Shown here one piece after another: positions 32,928-41,618 of a stretch of 64,000 bases of DNA. Below the pieces are notes generated by a model. It was not told the DNA's origin, ran no database searches, and saw nothing but the letters and a program-made list of their open reading frames with translations. The stretch lies in assembly GCF_022482365.1 (NCBI RefSeq), contig NZ_JAKVPE010000001.1:744001-808000 (forward strand), read 5' to 3'. A program made the translations under genes and the position numbers. Positions within the stretch are counted from its first letter, which is position 1. The number at the start of each line of letters is the position of its first letter. Origin of the DNA: Limosilactobacillus sp. GTDB lineage: Bacteria > Bacillota > Bacilli > Lactobacillales > Lactobacillaceae.

Positions 32928-34277
32928 TTATTCAGTTTCTCGTTGACTCAGCGAGGCCACGCCAAGGATGGCGAACCAAACCAGGGTCAGAATCAATGCC
33001 TCCAGGGTTTGGCGCTCCATGCAAAGGACCACCAGAACGAAGGCCAAAAATGCTAGGACCAGGTAGTCGGTCAGCGGTGCCCCCGGCATCTTAAACTGAC
33101 GCTTTTCGGGGCACTGCTTGATGTAGCGCAGGTGGGCGGCGATGATGGCGGCCCAGATGAAGAGGAAGCTGGTCGTGGCAATGCTGGAAACAAAGGTGAA
33201 GACCCCGCTCGGCATCACCATGTTTAAGATGGCGGCCAGGCCGATCACCAGACAGGAAATCACGACCGCTCGTGCCGGAACCGCCCGCTTGGAGAGCTGG
33301 CTGATCTTTTGGATGGCTGGTCGGTGAGCATCGGCCGTCAATTCCGCCAGCATCCGCCCGGTCGTGTAGATCGAACTGTTGCAGGCCGAGGCCGCCGCGG
33401 TGATAACCACGAAGTTCACGATGCTGGCCGCGCCCCGCAGCCCGGCATCGCGAAAGACGAGGACAAAGGGGCTGTTGTTCGGCGACAGCTGGTTCCAAGG
33501 ATAGATGCACATGATGACGGCCAACGCACCCAGGTAGAAGAGCAGGATCAGCACCGCAATGTGGTTGATCGCTTTGGGGATGACCTGGCGGGGATTTTCG
33601 GCCTCCGCCGCGGTCACGCCGACCATCTCAATGCCGACAAAGGCGAAGACGACCATCTGAAAGGACAAAACAAAACCGTGCAGGCCGGTTGGGAAGAAGC
33701 CCCCGTAGCGGATCAGGTTGGCTGGCGAGGCGACATAGCCTCCCTTGGACTTGAACTGGATCAGCATCATGAAGATCCCGACCGCCACCAGGATAATGAT
33801 TGCCAAGATCTTAATCAGGGCGAACCAAAAGTTGATCTCGCCGAAAACGTCGACGGTGATCAGGTTCAAGCACAAAAAGATCACCAGGGTAATCACCCCG
33901 GGAATCCACTGGGGCAGATGGGGCAACCAGATTCGAATGTAAAGGCCGATCGCCGTAATCTCCGCCATCGCCAGGGCCAGCCAGCAAACCCAGTAAGCCC
34001 AGCCGGTCACGAAGCTTATCCGGGGACCAAGGTAGTCCCGGATTGCTTCCATGAAGGACCGGTAGTTCAGATCGGAAAGCAATAATTCCCCCAGGGCCCG
34101 CATGATGCCAAAACAGACGATCCCCGTAATCAGATACGCCAGCAGAATCGATGGCCCGGCCACCCGGATCCCCTTGCCGGCTCCTAAGAACAGGCCGGTG
34201 CCGATCGTACCGCCCAGGGCCATCAGCTCGATGTGGCGACTCTTGAGCCGTCGCTGCATCTGCTGCTTTTCACTCAT
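32928..34277 (-). CDS. amino acid permease (APC superfamily)
   Basis: A 449-residue transporter with 12 helices. The first helix has the substrate motif GGTIGTGLFLGAGKGI after KSRHIELMAL, typical of the AAT branch (CycA/LysP/GabP-like). FVGIEMVGVTAAEAENPRQV is the conserved loop 6-7 region. It probably imports an amino acid with protons; D-serine/D-alanine/glycine-type carriers look closest but the substrate is not fixed. The ATG at 34277 has AGGAG at good distance. Confidence 0.88.
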   Translation of the reverse strand: MSEKQQMQRRLKSRHIELMALGGTIGTGLFLGAGKGIRVAGPSILLAYLITGIVCFGIMRALGELLLSDLNYRSFMEAIRDYLGPRISFVTGWAYWVCWLALAMAEITAIGLYIRIWLPHLPQWIPGVITLVIFLCLNLITVDVFGEINFWFALIKILAIIILVAVGIFMMLIQFKSKGGYVASPANLIRYGGFFPTGLHGFVLSFQMVVFAFVGIEMVGVTAAEAENPRQVIPKAINHIAVLILLFYLGALAVIMCIYPWNQLSPNNSPFVLVFRDAGLRGAASIVNFVVITAAASACNSSIYTTGRMLAELTADAHRPAIQKISQLSKRAVPARAVVISCLVIGLAAILNMVMPSGVFTFVSSIATTSFLFIWAAIIAAHLRYIKQCPEKRQFKMPGAPLTDYLVLAFLAFVLVVLCMERQTLEALILTLVWFAILGVASLSQRETE

Positions 34278-34385
34278 TCTCAACTCACTCCTATGCAATT
34301 TTCGCCGGCACCTGTTCATCACGGCGGCCGTGCGATATCATTGAACCTATATTGTATACCTAATTATTTATGAGGAGTAATCTTT

Positions 34386-34916
34386 TTGCGATCCTGGATA
34401 CCATTCACAACTTACTTTCTTTTGACCTTAGTTCTTTTCTGGTACTGGCCGGCCCGTCAACGCTGCCGGACTGCCGGACAACGAGTGACCATTGTCACCT
34501 TTTTGATCTACCTGGTGGCAATCTACTGGCTCTGCCTGACTCCCGCCCAGTTTTCCTTTCCGTCGGCACCCAAAATTCTTTTCTACTTTCACGGCGTCCC
34601 CTTCAACGCGGTCCCCTTTCAGGGCCTTAGTCCGGAATTCTTTCTCAACATCGTGATGACCTTTCCGCTGGGCGTCTACCTCTTCTTGATCAACCCCCAA
34701 CGCCGTTTCGAGGGGGCCATCGGCTGGGGACTGCTCTTCAGTCTCTTCATCGAAAGCAACCAGTTCGTCTGTGACTGGCTCTTCAACCTCCAGCGCCTCG
34801 CCGACATCGACGACCTAATCACCAACACCCTGGGGGCCATCATTGGGTTCGCTTTAATGATCCTGCTTGACCAAAACGGCGGCCATAAATTCCTCCATTA
34901 TTTTGTGCTCAAGTAG
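34386..34916 (+). CDS. VanZ-family membrane protein
   Basis: A 176-residue protein with four to five membrane helices and the VanZ pattern: IYWLCLTPAQF early, NIVMTFPLGVYLFLI in the middle and ESNQFVC...R.ADIDDLITNTLGAIIG near the end. VanZ proteins give low-level teicoplanin or lipoglycopeptide tolerance in some hosts, but most members are uncharacterised. Starts at TTG with GAGGAG nine bases upstream. Confidence 0.88.
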   Translation: MRSWIPFTTYFLLTLVLFWYWPARQRCRTAGQRVTIVTFLIYLVAIYWLCLTPAQFSFPSAPKILFYFHGVPFNAVPFQGLSPEFFLNIVMTFPLGVYLFLINPQRRFEGAIGWGLLFSLFIESNQFVCDWLFNLQRLADIDDLITNTLGAIIGFALMILLDQNGGHKFLHYFVLK

Positions 34917-34953
34917 GCAAAATTTGCTACACTATAACATTGAGGTGAATAAA

Positions 34954-35121
34954 ATGATTTCTAATGAACAACGGGCCCATGACATCGCCATCGCCCTGAT
35001 GCAGGCCCACGCCAAGGACCTCAAGCCAATCGAGGCTTACCACGAATACGTCAACTACCTGCTGCCGATCCTCAAGGAAATCGACAAGGACTTCCCCCAC
35101 GGCATCAAGGAACATTTGTAA
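34954..35121 (+). CDS. small conserved protein of unknown function
   Basis: A 55-residue acidic helical peptide starting at an ATG with GAGGTG seven bases upstream (a longer frame that begins inside the VanZ gene is rejected). No motif is recognised. The short, neat reading frame with a strong ribosome site and a following terminator supports it being real. Confidence 0.65.
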   Translation: MISNEQRAHDIAIALMQAHAKDLKPIEAYHEYVNYLLPILKEIDKDFPHGIKEHL

Positions 35122-35123
35122 AA

Positions 35124-35194
35124 AAGAACGGACCAGTCGTCCGCAAGTGTCTGCTTAAAAGACACATTGCACCGACCGGTCCGTTTTCTATTGT
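35124..35194 (+). terminator. terminator after the 55-residue gene
   Basis: AGAACGGACC and GGTCCGTTTTCT form the outer stem of a branched hairpin with an inner AGTGTCT/AGACACA stem. Confidence 0.65.
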
Positions 35195-35253
35195 GCTGGT
35201 ATTCAAACTGCCTTATGATAAGAATTATCAAGTAGTTGGAAGGAGGGGTAAAC

Positions 35254-35775
35254 ATGCTTTATGAACAAAAGAAGTTTGATTGGTTTAGTCTGATCGTCGG
35301 AATCCTCTTCGTCCTGGCCGGGATCGCATCCCTGATGCACCCGGACAAGACCTTGCATTTCCTGGCAATTCTTGTCGGAATCGCCTTTATCCTGCGGGGA
35401 ATCTACGAACTCTGGTTCCGGCAATTCGTCAACCGAGTGCTCAATGAGGGCTCCGGCTGGCTGATGTTCACCGCGATCCTGGACATTATTTTGGGGATCA
35501 TTGTCCTGGTCTACCCGAACTGGGGAGTCCTCTACATCGCCATCCTGTTTGCCATCTGGTTCATCATTGATTCCGTCATGCAGATCAAGGCGGCCGGACT
35601 CTTCCGGGAGTTCCACCGGGGCTATTCGACCTGGCTGGTGATCCTCGGGGTCTTAAGTGTCATCTTAGGAATCATCCTGCTCTTCAGCCCGATGATGTCC
35701 GCAATGACGATTGTCTGGTTGATCTCCTTGTTGCTGATGGTCTTTGGGATCATGCACATCATTGAGGCGTTCTAA
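35254..35775 (+). CDS. HdeD-like DUF308 membrane protein
   Basis: A 173-residue protein with six hydrophobic helices in three repeated pairs, each with the DUF308 look (LIVGILFVLAGIASL, AILDIILGIIVLVYP, VILGVLSVILGIILLF). HdeD in E. coli is linked to acid stress, but the biochemical role is unknown. AAGGAGGGG precedes the ATG. A symmetric terminator follows. Confidence 0.85.
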   Translation: MLYEQKKFDWFSLIVGILFVLAGIASLMHPDKTLHFLAILVGIAFILRGIYELWFRQFVNRVLNEGSGWLMFTAILDIILGIIVLVYPNWGVLYIAILFAIWFIIDSVMQIKAAGLFREFHRGYSTWLVILGVLSVILGIILLFSPMMSAMTIVWLISLLLMVFGIMHIIEAF

Positions 35776-35789
35776 GAACATCTCTGTTA

Positions 35790-35826
35790 GCAAAAAAAGC
35801 AATCCGTTTTTCGCGGATTGCTTTTT
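35790..35826. terminator. bidirectional terminator between the DUF308 and hsp20 genes
   Basis: AAAAAGCAATCCG and CGGATTGCTTTTT pair around TTTTTCG. Confidence 0.85.
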
Positions 35827-35847
35827 CTTATTTGGATTGGTTGGGGA

Positions 35848-36282
35848 TTAGTCAATTTCAATGTGGCTGTCGTTGTCCTCACTTGCGGCCAGCTTTGGCA
35901 GGTCGAGTGTCAGAACACCGTTCTCGTAGTGGGCATTAACCTTAGTCCGGTCAACATCCGGCAGACGGTACTGACGACTCATCTGACCATAGCTCCGTTC
36001 ACTATGCAAGATGTTGCCTTCCTTGTCACTGTCATCGGCGAAGGTGTCACGGTGTCCAGTGACGGACAGGATGTTGTTGGCGTAGTTGATGTGAATGTCC
36101 TTCTTGGCGAAACCAGGCATGTCAATCTTGACTTGGTAGCCCTTGTCGGTTTCGGCGACATCAGTCTTCATGTGATCAGATACCGGGGTTAAGCCTGAGA
36201 AGAAATCATCGTTCATCCAATCACGCATGTTCATCAGATTATCGAATAGGTTGTTGTTACGACGTTGAATTTCATTAGCCAT
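35848..36282 (-). CDS. small heat shock protein, Hsp20 family
   Basis: A 144-residue holdase chaperone. The alpha-crystallin domain spans about 40-140, with VKIDMPGFAKKDIHINYANN, and the family signature GVLTLDLPK near the end. The N-terminal FDNLMNMRDWMNDDFF resembles other lactobacillal Hsp18. It keeps unfolding proteins soluble until ATP-driven chaperones act. Upstream lie a degenerate CIRCE and a CtsR-like box, so heat control by both HrcA and CtsR is likely. Confidence 0.93.
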   Translation of the reverse strand: MANEIQRRNNNLFDNLMNMRDWMNDDFFSGLTPVSDHMKTDVAETDKGYQVKIDMPGFAKKDIHINYANNILSVTGHRDTFADDSDKEGNILHSERSYGQMSRQYRLPDVDRTKVNAHYENGVLTLDLPKLAASEDNDSHIEID

Positions 36283-36361
36283 AATTGATTCTTCCTTTCT
36301 GTACCTTGATCTTGATTACACTTACTATCTTAATCCCGGCCGGGGGAAATGCAACAGTTTT

Positions 36362-36411
36362 TTAGCAGTTAATGTTAAAGAGTGCTAATTTTCGTTTGAC
36401 TATTATTGACC
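36362..36411 (-). promoter_or_regulatory. CIRCE-like and CtsR-like operators upstream of hsp20
   Basis: TTAGCAGTT-N9-GAGTGCTAA at 36362-36388 matches CIRCE (TTAGCACTC-N9-GAGTGCTAA) with a full right arm and a decayed left arm. TTTGACT-ATT-ATTGACC at 36395-36411 matches a CtsR site (TTTGACC-N3-TTTGACC) with two mismatches. Confidence 0.65.
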
Positions 36412-36524
36412 AAATTAATGAGTACTACTCGCCCAAGGGATTACGACTGCAAAGATTTACATAACCACAGCCCAATTTTTTTGAAAAATTTATTTTCATA
36501 TGAAAAATCAATCATATAAGGACG

Positions 36525-36562
36525 CAAAAAATGGTGACCCTCATCCCCGAGGATCACCATTA
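36525..36562 (-). terminator. terminator after the first LysM-Apf gene
   Basis: AATGGTGA-CCTC and GAGG-TCACCATT pair, with A- and T-tracts outside. Confidence 0.75.
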
Positions 36563-36580
36563 CTGATTAATTAACTGATT

Positions 36581-37201
36581 TTAGTACCAACCGTGTGATT
36601 GCCAGAATGCCTGTGCGGCAGTCCAGGAGCCATAACGGCTAGCAACGTACTGGTCAGCCACCCTTTCTTGGTTGGCAGCGGAGTAATCGCCGCCCAGGTA
36701 AGAAGCGGAAAGCTGGTACTTACCGATGTACTGACCGTTGGTAGCGGAGTATGAGCCACCTGATTCGCGGCCAGCAATCCAGGCCTTCGCCGCAGCTTCA
36801 CTACCGCTAGCGCTAGAAGTGTAGCTCGTGCTCGTTTGACTAGCAGCGGCACTCGTCGTGTTCGTGCTTGCCTGTGTTTCCGTGGCCGTATTCTGGCTGG
36901 TTGCACTTGGCAGAGTCTCTGCCTGGCGAGCAGTGGCAACGGCAACTTCACCGTCGTCCTTGATAACCAGCTTTTGACCAACGTAGATGACGTTCTTGTC
37001 GGCAATCCCATTGTTGTTCGCCAACGTGTCGACAAAGGTTAAGTCATGACCTAACTTGTAAGAAATCCCAGAAAGGGTGTCCCCTGCCTGAACCGTGTAA
37101 ATTGAATCGGCATTGGCAGTCGTTGCAGTAGCAACGGTCCCCAGTGCGACGGCACCGGCAATTGCTGCTGTAATCTGGGCGGCTTTCTTCGATAACTTCA
37201 T
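36581..37201 (-). CDS. secreted LysM protein with Apf-like C-terminal domain, copy 1
   Basis: A 206-residue wall protein. It has a signal peptide (about 1-31, ending TANA), a LysM domain ([20 protein letters not shown], about 33-78), a Thr/Ser-rich linker, and a C-terminal transglycosylase-like domain ([36 protein letters not shown]). This is the build of aggregation-promoting factor and related muralytic proteins; the catalytic Glu would be in GRESGG. It is nearly identical at both ends to the gene at 41619-42350, with a shorter linker. WalR-like sites lie upstream. Confidence 0.88.
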   Translation of the reverse strand: MKLSKKAAQITAAIAGAVALGTVATATTANADSIYTVQAGDTLSGISYKLGHDLTFVDTLANNNGIADKNVIYVGQKLVIKDDGEVAVATARQAETLPSATSQNTATETQASTNTTSAAASQTSTSYTSSASGSEAAAKAWIAGRESGGSYSATNGQYIGKYQLSASYLGGDYSAANQERVADQYVASRYGSWTAAQAFWQSHGWY

Positions 37202-37289
37202 AAAAAAATCAATCCATCCTTTTTCTCAATAGTAGATCTGCGACCAGACTTGCTGGCCGCGACAACGGTAACTACTATACTAGATTGTC

Positions 37290-37306
37290 TTTACGGACGG
37301 ATTACC
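37290..37306 (-). promoter_or_regulatory. WalR (YycF)-like box upstream of the first LysM-Apf gene
   Basis: On the minus strand GGTAAT-CCGTC-CGTAAA resembles the TGTAAT-N5-TGTAAT direct repeat. A TATAGT-like -10 follows about 15 bases on. The paralogue has a better copy at the same place. Confidence 0.5.
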
Positions 37307-37376
37307 GGGAGTTATCATTTTTCGTCATTTCTGTAAACTGCCTGTAATCTTCGGCGGTGCGAACCGCTTAAAATCT

Positions 37377-37886
37377 TTAGGCCAACCACGGCTTTTGCTT
37401 CGTGATCGCCGCCACGATCGTCTTTTGCCGCTGACGGTTTTCCTTCCGGTGCAGCCGCCGGGTCTCGTAGCCCTCGACCATTGCCCGCTGCTCATCGGTC
37501 TGCGGAACCACCCGGTCGTACTTAATTCGCTGGTCCGGGTCCTGGATCACGTAGGTCATGAAGCAGGTAAAGCCAACGAAGCGCTCACCGGTCATCAAAT
37601 GCTCCCCGATCACCTTGACGAAGACCTCCAGCGAACGCCGACCGACACCGGTAACGTAGGCCTCCATGCACATTGAATCCTGAAGCTTGAACGGCCGCAA
37701 GAATTGCACATGATCCATGGCCGCCGTGACCACCGTCGTTCGGGTCACCCGCATTGCCGCCACCGAAGCTTCGCCGTCGACCAGCTTGAGAATTTGGCCG
37801 CCGAAAACCGTCCCGTGCTCGTTCAGGTCGGCATTAAAGACCCGGTGCAAAGAAACTGATAATGTATCGTCACAATTGATGTCCAT
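37377..37886 (-). CDS. acyl-CoA thioesterase, hotdog fold (YkhA/BACH-like)
   Basis: A 169-residue hotdog protein. The pattern NEHGTVFGGQILKLVDGEAS (helix with the catalytic-region Asp), then AMDHVQFLRPF and VGRRSLEVFVKV is that of acyl-CoA thioesterase II/YkhA. It hydrolyses acyl-CoA, but the physiological chain length is unknown. A Lys/Arg-rich tail follows (HRKENRQRQK). AAGGGG precedes the ATG. It is a single gene. Confidence 0.87.
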   Translation of the reverse strand: MDINCDDTLSVSLHRVFNADLNEHGTVFGGQILKLVDGEASVAAMRVTRTTVVTAAMDHVQFLRPFKLQDSMCMEAYVTGVGRRSLEVFVKVIGEHLMTGERFVGFTCFMTYVIQDPDQRIKYDRVVPQTDEQRAMVEGYETRRLHRKENRQRQKTIVAAITKQKPWLA

Positions 37887-38050
37887 AATTTAACCCCTTA
37901 CATGTTGATTATATTAGTATTTTACCACACTTCAGTTGACCCCTATGGCCGTGAGAATTGCGGAATTTTCATAATCTTTTTTAATTTTATTATCATTTTT
38001 CTCTAAAAATAAACTATAATAGGTGCAAGCCTTAATAGATGAAAGGATTG

Positions 38051-39757
38051 ATGGTACAGATGACGGAAAACAGTCAAAAGATTCAAAGCAGGGCACTTTA
38101 TGCCAACCTTGATCGCGGTGTCGCTACTCTGAATCTGAGTGAAGCTTACTATAATGACATCTATTCACTGGTCAACAGTGAAGAACTCTTAAGCATTGTT
38201 AAGCTTTATCTTGGTTCGCGCAATCCAGATTACGATGACGATGCATTCGACAATGCAACGCCAGAAGAATACGTTGAAATTATCAAGAAGATCTTAGTTA
38301 ACGACGGCAGCGCCTACGATGTTTACGATCCAAAGGAAATCCTGGCCAGCGTCGAAGATCTCTACTCATTCTACCGTTCACTGCTGCGGGTTTCCGTTGT
38401 AAACTACAACAACAGCAAGATCGCCGGCAATGAATTCAAGGTCATCGACACCCACTTAAACGAGCTGGTTCGGAAGCTCTACCGGGTCATTGAAGAAAAG
38501 CTCCAGGGCTTTAAGAACCGGACCTACCGGGAAGTTAACGCTGCAACCAACGCCTCCATGCTGGTTCAGCCTAACAACTGGCCGATTCCGGAAGGCTACG
38601 AAGAGTTACGGGACATTGACTTCATCGACACCGTCATGCTTCGTCCACCAATGATGATGCACACGAAGAGCAACAAGCGTGAAGGAGTCTTCTCAGCAGT
38701 TGACGAAAATCCAATCAAGCGTTTCCACGGTCAAAAGGGTCAGTGGTACTGCTACCCAGCCAAGATCGGTGAAAGCCTGGCCTACATCTACTTTAACGTT
38801 GACTACCTGGTTAACGGGATCGCTCTTTCCAACCTCTTCGAACTGGCATCCCCAGAAGAAATCGAAGGTCAAAAGCCGGATTTGATCCTGCTCTTCGGTC
38901 TCGAAAAGACGGAAGGAATGGTTTCCCACTACTACCTGGACAAGGAAAACGACATCTGGGTCGGTGAAGTGCCATACACTGACAAGACCACTTACTTCGG
39001 CTACATGAAGAAGATGTGCCTGACCCTGCACAACCTGCACCAGATCTACAATGGCAAGCTGCCAATCCACGGCTCGATGATGCGGATCCGCTTCACCAAC
39101 GGGAAGGAAAAGAACGTGGTCTTCTTCGGTGACTCCGGCGCCGGGAAGTCCGAATCAATCGAAGCCCTGCAGGAAATCGCCGATGACAAGATTGTCGAAA
39201 TGGAAACGATCTTCGACGACATGGGGAGCTTTTCAATTGGTGACGACGGCAAGCTCTACGCCCAGGGGACCGAAACCGGTGCCTTCGTTCGGCTCGACGA
39301 CCTGAGCAGTGCTGTTGCCTTCAACAACATGGACCGTGGTGTTTACCTCAACCCTGAACGGAAGAACGCCCGGGTGATCATCCCGGCCGACACCTACGAA
39401 CGGGTAATCACCAAGCATCCAGTTGACATGTGGCTCTACGCCAACAACTACAGCAGCGAGGTTGGTATCCACCAGTTTGAGACCGAAGATGAGGCCAAGG
39501 ACGTCTTCGTCGCTGGGAAGCGGAAGGCCCTCGGAACGACCGATGAAGTCGGCATGAGTACCACCTTCTTCGCTAACCCATTCGGTCCGGTTCAGGAACA
39601 AGAACGGACGAAGCCGATCATCGACAAGGTCTTCAACAAGTTTTTCAAGGACGGCGTCTACGTTGGTGAAATCTACACCCACCTGGGCAACGACAAGTCC
39701 AAGGATGCCCTGCACGAATCCGCACAGGAACTGCTGAACCTGCTGATGAACAATTAA
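38051..39757 (+). CDS. P-loop protein of the ATP-PEP carboxykinase/HPr-kinase fold
   Basis: A 568-residue protein. The C-terminal half contains LPIHGSMMRIRF and the P-loop VVFFGDSGAGKSESIEALQE, then VEMETIFDDMG, as in the PEPCK/HPrK nucleotide-binding fold. The N-terminal 200 residues are helical and unlike classic PckA. Similar proteins in lactobacilli are annotated as phosphoenolpyruvate carboxykinase, but canonical PEPCK metal and PEP residues could not be confirmed by eye, so the reaction is open. Starts possible at 38051 (AAAGG four bases before), 38060 or 38039. Codon use is that of a highly expressed gene. A structured repeat follows six bases after the stop. Confidence 0.6.
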   Translation: MVQMTENSQKIQSRALYANLDRGVATLNLSEAYYNDIYSLVNSEELLSIVKLYLGSRNPDYDDDAFDNATPEEYVEIIKKILVNDGSAYDVYDPKEILASVEDLYSFYRSLLRVSVVNYNNSKIAGNEFKVIDTHLNELVRKLYRVIEEKLQGFKNRTYREVNAATNASMLVQPNNWPIPEGYEELRDIDFIDTVMLRPPMMMHTKSNKREGVFSAVDENPIKRFHGQKGQWYCYPAKIGESLAYIYFNVDYLVNGIALSNLFELASPEEIEGQKPDLILLFGLEKTEGMVSHYYLDKENDIWVGEVPYTDKTTYFGYMKKMCLTLHNLHQIYNGKLPIHGSMMRIRFTNGKEKNVVFFGDSGAGKSESIEALQEIADDKIVEMETIFDDMGSFSIGDDGKLYAQGTETGAFVRLDDLSSAVAFNNMDRGVYLNPERKNARVIIPADTYERVITKHPVDMWLYANNYSSEVGIHQFETEDEAKDVFVAGKRKALGTTDEVGMSTTFFANPFGPVQEQERTKPIIDKVFNKFFKDGVYVGEIYTHLGNDKSKDALHESAQELLNLLMNN

Positions 39758-39763
39758 TTATAA

Positions 39764-39880
39764 GTGAGTGGGAAACAACCACCAAAGTGGGGCGTATGGC
39801 TAGCCTAGGGCGGGAGTTGACGCTGAAGGCGTCAGCTTTCGTCCGTAGCTAGACACTAGCCCCACGGTTGTTTTCCACGT
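39764..39880 (+). repeat. structured intergenic repeat, copy 1
   Basis: GTGGGAAACAACC (39768-39780) pairs with GGTTGTTTTCCAC (39866-39878). Inside, GTGGGGC pairs with GCCCCAC, and an arm GGGCGGGAGTTGACGC/GCGTCAGCTTTCGTCC closes on loop TGAAG. The second copy is at 63861-63988. No protein is encoded. Confidence 0.85.
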
Positions 39881-39898
39881 TATCTTTTCATTATATTA

Positions 39899-39949
39899 AA
39901 AGAAAAAGGGACTGCAGAGAATTTCTTCATTCTTTGCAGTCCCTTTCAA
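39899..39949 (-). terminator. terminator after msrA
   Basis: AAAAAGGGACTGCA and TGCAGTCCCTTT pair, with AGAAT/ATTCT continuing the stem. Confidence 0.8.
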
Positions 39950-40474
39950 TTACTTCTTATCCCAATGTTCCTGCTTGAATTGCTCCCGGCCGCCAGCCTC
40001 CTCGGCAGCAAAACGCTCCGGGTGCTTCCGGTAGAACTGCTGGTGGTAGTCCTCAGCCAAATAGAAAGGCTGCGCATCCTGGATCTTGGTAACGATCGGC
40101 TCGTCAAAGAGGCCGCTTTCTGCCAGCCGTTTCTTCGAGGCTGTAGCAATTCGTCGCTGCTCCTCGTTCCTGACAAAGATCACCGGCCGATAGTTGTCGC
40201 CTCGATCCTGGAACTGCCCCATCGCGTCCGTCGGGTCGGTCTGATGCCAGTAAATCGTCACCAGATCGTCATAGGAAACCACCGCCGGATCAAAGGTGAT
40301 TCGGACCGCCTCGGTGTGCCCAGTCGTCCCGGACTTTACCTGCTCGTAAGATGGGTTAGCAACGTGGCCACCGGTGTAGCCCGACTCGACCTTCTCGATT
40401 CCCGGATAGGTATCGAAGGGTTGCACCATGCACCAAAAGCAGCCACCCGCAAAAATTGCCGTTTCTAAACTCAT
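39950..40474 (-). CDS. msrA: peptide methionine-(S)-S-oxide reductase MsrA
   Basis: A 174-residue repair enzyme that reduces methionine-S-sulfoxide. The catalytic Cys12 is in GGCFWCM, followed by [15 protein letters not shown] and EAVRITFDP; the later [18 protein letters not shown] is conserved. No resolving Cys near the C-terminus is seen (end is [10 protein letters not shown]), so the second Cys15 or thioredoxin directly may serve. The ATG at 40474 has AAAGGATG at good spacing. It is preceded by a methionine T-box. Confidence 0.95.
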   Translation of the reverse strand: MSLETAIFAGGCFWCMVQPFDTYPGIEKVESGYTGGHVANPSYEQVKSGTTGHTEAVRITFDPAVVSYDDLVTIYWHQTDPTDAMGQFQDRGDNYRPVIFVRNEEQRRIATASKKRLAESGLFDEPIVTKIQDAQPFYLAEDYHQQFYRKHPERFAAEEAGGREQFKQEHWDKK

Positions 40475-40494
40475 TTGAATCATCCTTTCTGCTC

Positions 40495-40795
40495 CGCATT
40501 AAAAAACGTCCCGAAAAGCAGTTCATTCTGCTCTTCGGGACGTCGCTTCAACGTGTTACCACCCGTGTTCAACCGGACCTCACAGCCCAATTCTCAATGG
40601 GTACTAAGATACCCAGACCTGATATCGAGGTCACCCCGCGCGATTGCTTATCGTTCGACTCACCACCGCGATCCGCTCCAAGACCATCTTCACCATCATC
40701 AACCGGACGGGCTCACACCTCCCCCCGCTCTCTGGGCCAATCAATTAATGGTTACTCATCTTTTCTCAGCGTTTTATAATTTAATTGCCATTATA
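40495..40795 (-). promoter_or_regulatory. T-box leader (methionine) of msrA
   Basis: The minus strand shows the core GGGTGGTAACACG, then a long terminator ACGTCCCGAAGAGCAG with its complement and TTTTTT, ending just before the msrA ribosome site. Stem I carries AGTAACCAT and a specifier loop GGTGAAG-ATG-G, giving ATG (plus-strand CAT at 40685-40687), the Met codon. Starvation for charged tRNA-Met would switch msrA on. Confidence 0.88.
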
Positions 40796-40892
40796 ATATA
40801 ACAAAGAAACAAAGAGGTCAATCATTTCCTAGCTAAAATTTACCCACCGGGGTTAAAATTAAGATAATACTTCTGAAAGGGCGGTGGTTCCA

Positions 40893-41570
40893 ATGCAGCT
40901 TCATTCCAAGAAGCGCCTCTTATTCGACATGGCTCTGGTTCTGGTCCTTGGCCTGATCCTGGCTAAGGTCTACTGGCCGGAATTGGTTTTGCTCTTCAAC
41001 CCGTCAAGTGCCCACCAGGCGGAGCTGATCACCCTGGTCCACCGTCACGAATTGGTGGATGTCTTCCTCTTAATGCTAGTGATCGCCGTCCTCTGCAGCG
41101 TGCCCGGCGCGCCCAATTCGGTGGTCTGCATCTTCACCGGTGCCTGCTTCGGTCCCCTCGCCGGCTTCCTGATCAACTGGTGCGGCAACATCATCGGCAA
41201 CGGCTTCGTCCTGACCCTAGTTCATCGCAGCGGCGTTACTGATAATCTGCGACAAAAGCCCGCCTTTTCCTACCTGACTCGGCAGCGTTACCCACTGCTC
41301 GGGCTAACAATGGGTTTCATCGTCCCCTTCATCCCCAACCTGGTGGTTAATTGCGTCGCGACGGGCCTGGAGGTTTCCCGGCGCGGCTACCTCTTGGCGG
41401 TTAGCCTCGGCACCTTGCCGATCGCCTTTATCTACGCCTACAGCGGTAACGCAATTTTTACCCTGGACCTGAAAAAAATCATCATTATTGTTGGAATGTT
41501 TATCCTTCTCTGCGCCTTCTACGTCGCAGTTCGACTGCTCCACCAGAAAGAAAGAATCAAAAAAGGATGA
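40893..41570 (+). CDS. TVP38/TMEM64 (VTT domain) membrane protein
   Basis: A 225-residue polytopic protein with about six helices. The VTT-domain core is visible: CSVPGAPNSVVCIFTGACFG (proline-glycine-rich re-entrant loop) followed by FLINWCGNIIGNGFVL, and later FIVPFIPNLVVNCVATGLEV. DedA/VTT proteins are thought to move or scramble lipids; the substrate is unknown. Start is the ATG at 40893; an in-frame GTG at 40884 lies too close to GAAAGG. Confidence 0.85.
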   Translation: MQLHSKKRLLFDMALVLVLGLILAKVYWPELVLLFNPSSAHQAELITLVHRHELVDVFLLMLVIAVLCSVPGAPNSVVCIFTGACFGPLAGFLINWCGNIIGNGFVLTLVHRSGVTDNLRQKPAFSYLTRQRYPLLGLTMGFIVPFIPNLVVNCVATGLEVSRRGYLLAVSLGTLPIAFIYAYSGNAIFTLDLKKIIIIVGMFILLCAFYVAVRLLHQKERIKKG

Positions 41571-41597
41571 TGGCGTTTGTGTCATCATCCTTTTAGT
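41563..41597. terminator. bidirectional terminator
   Basis: AAAGGATGATG and CATCATCCTTTT pair around GCGTTTGTGT, between two converging genes. Confidence 0.8.
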
Positions 41598-41618
41598 ATG
41601 TTTATTTGAGGTTAGATT

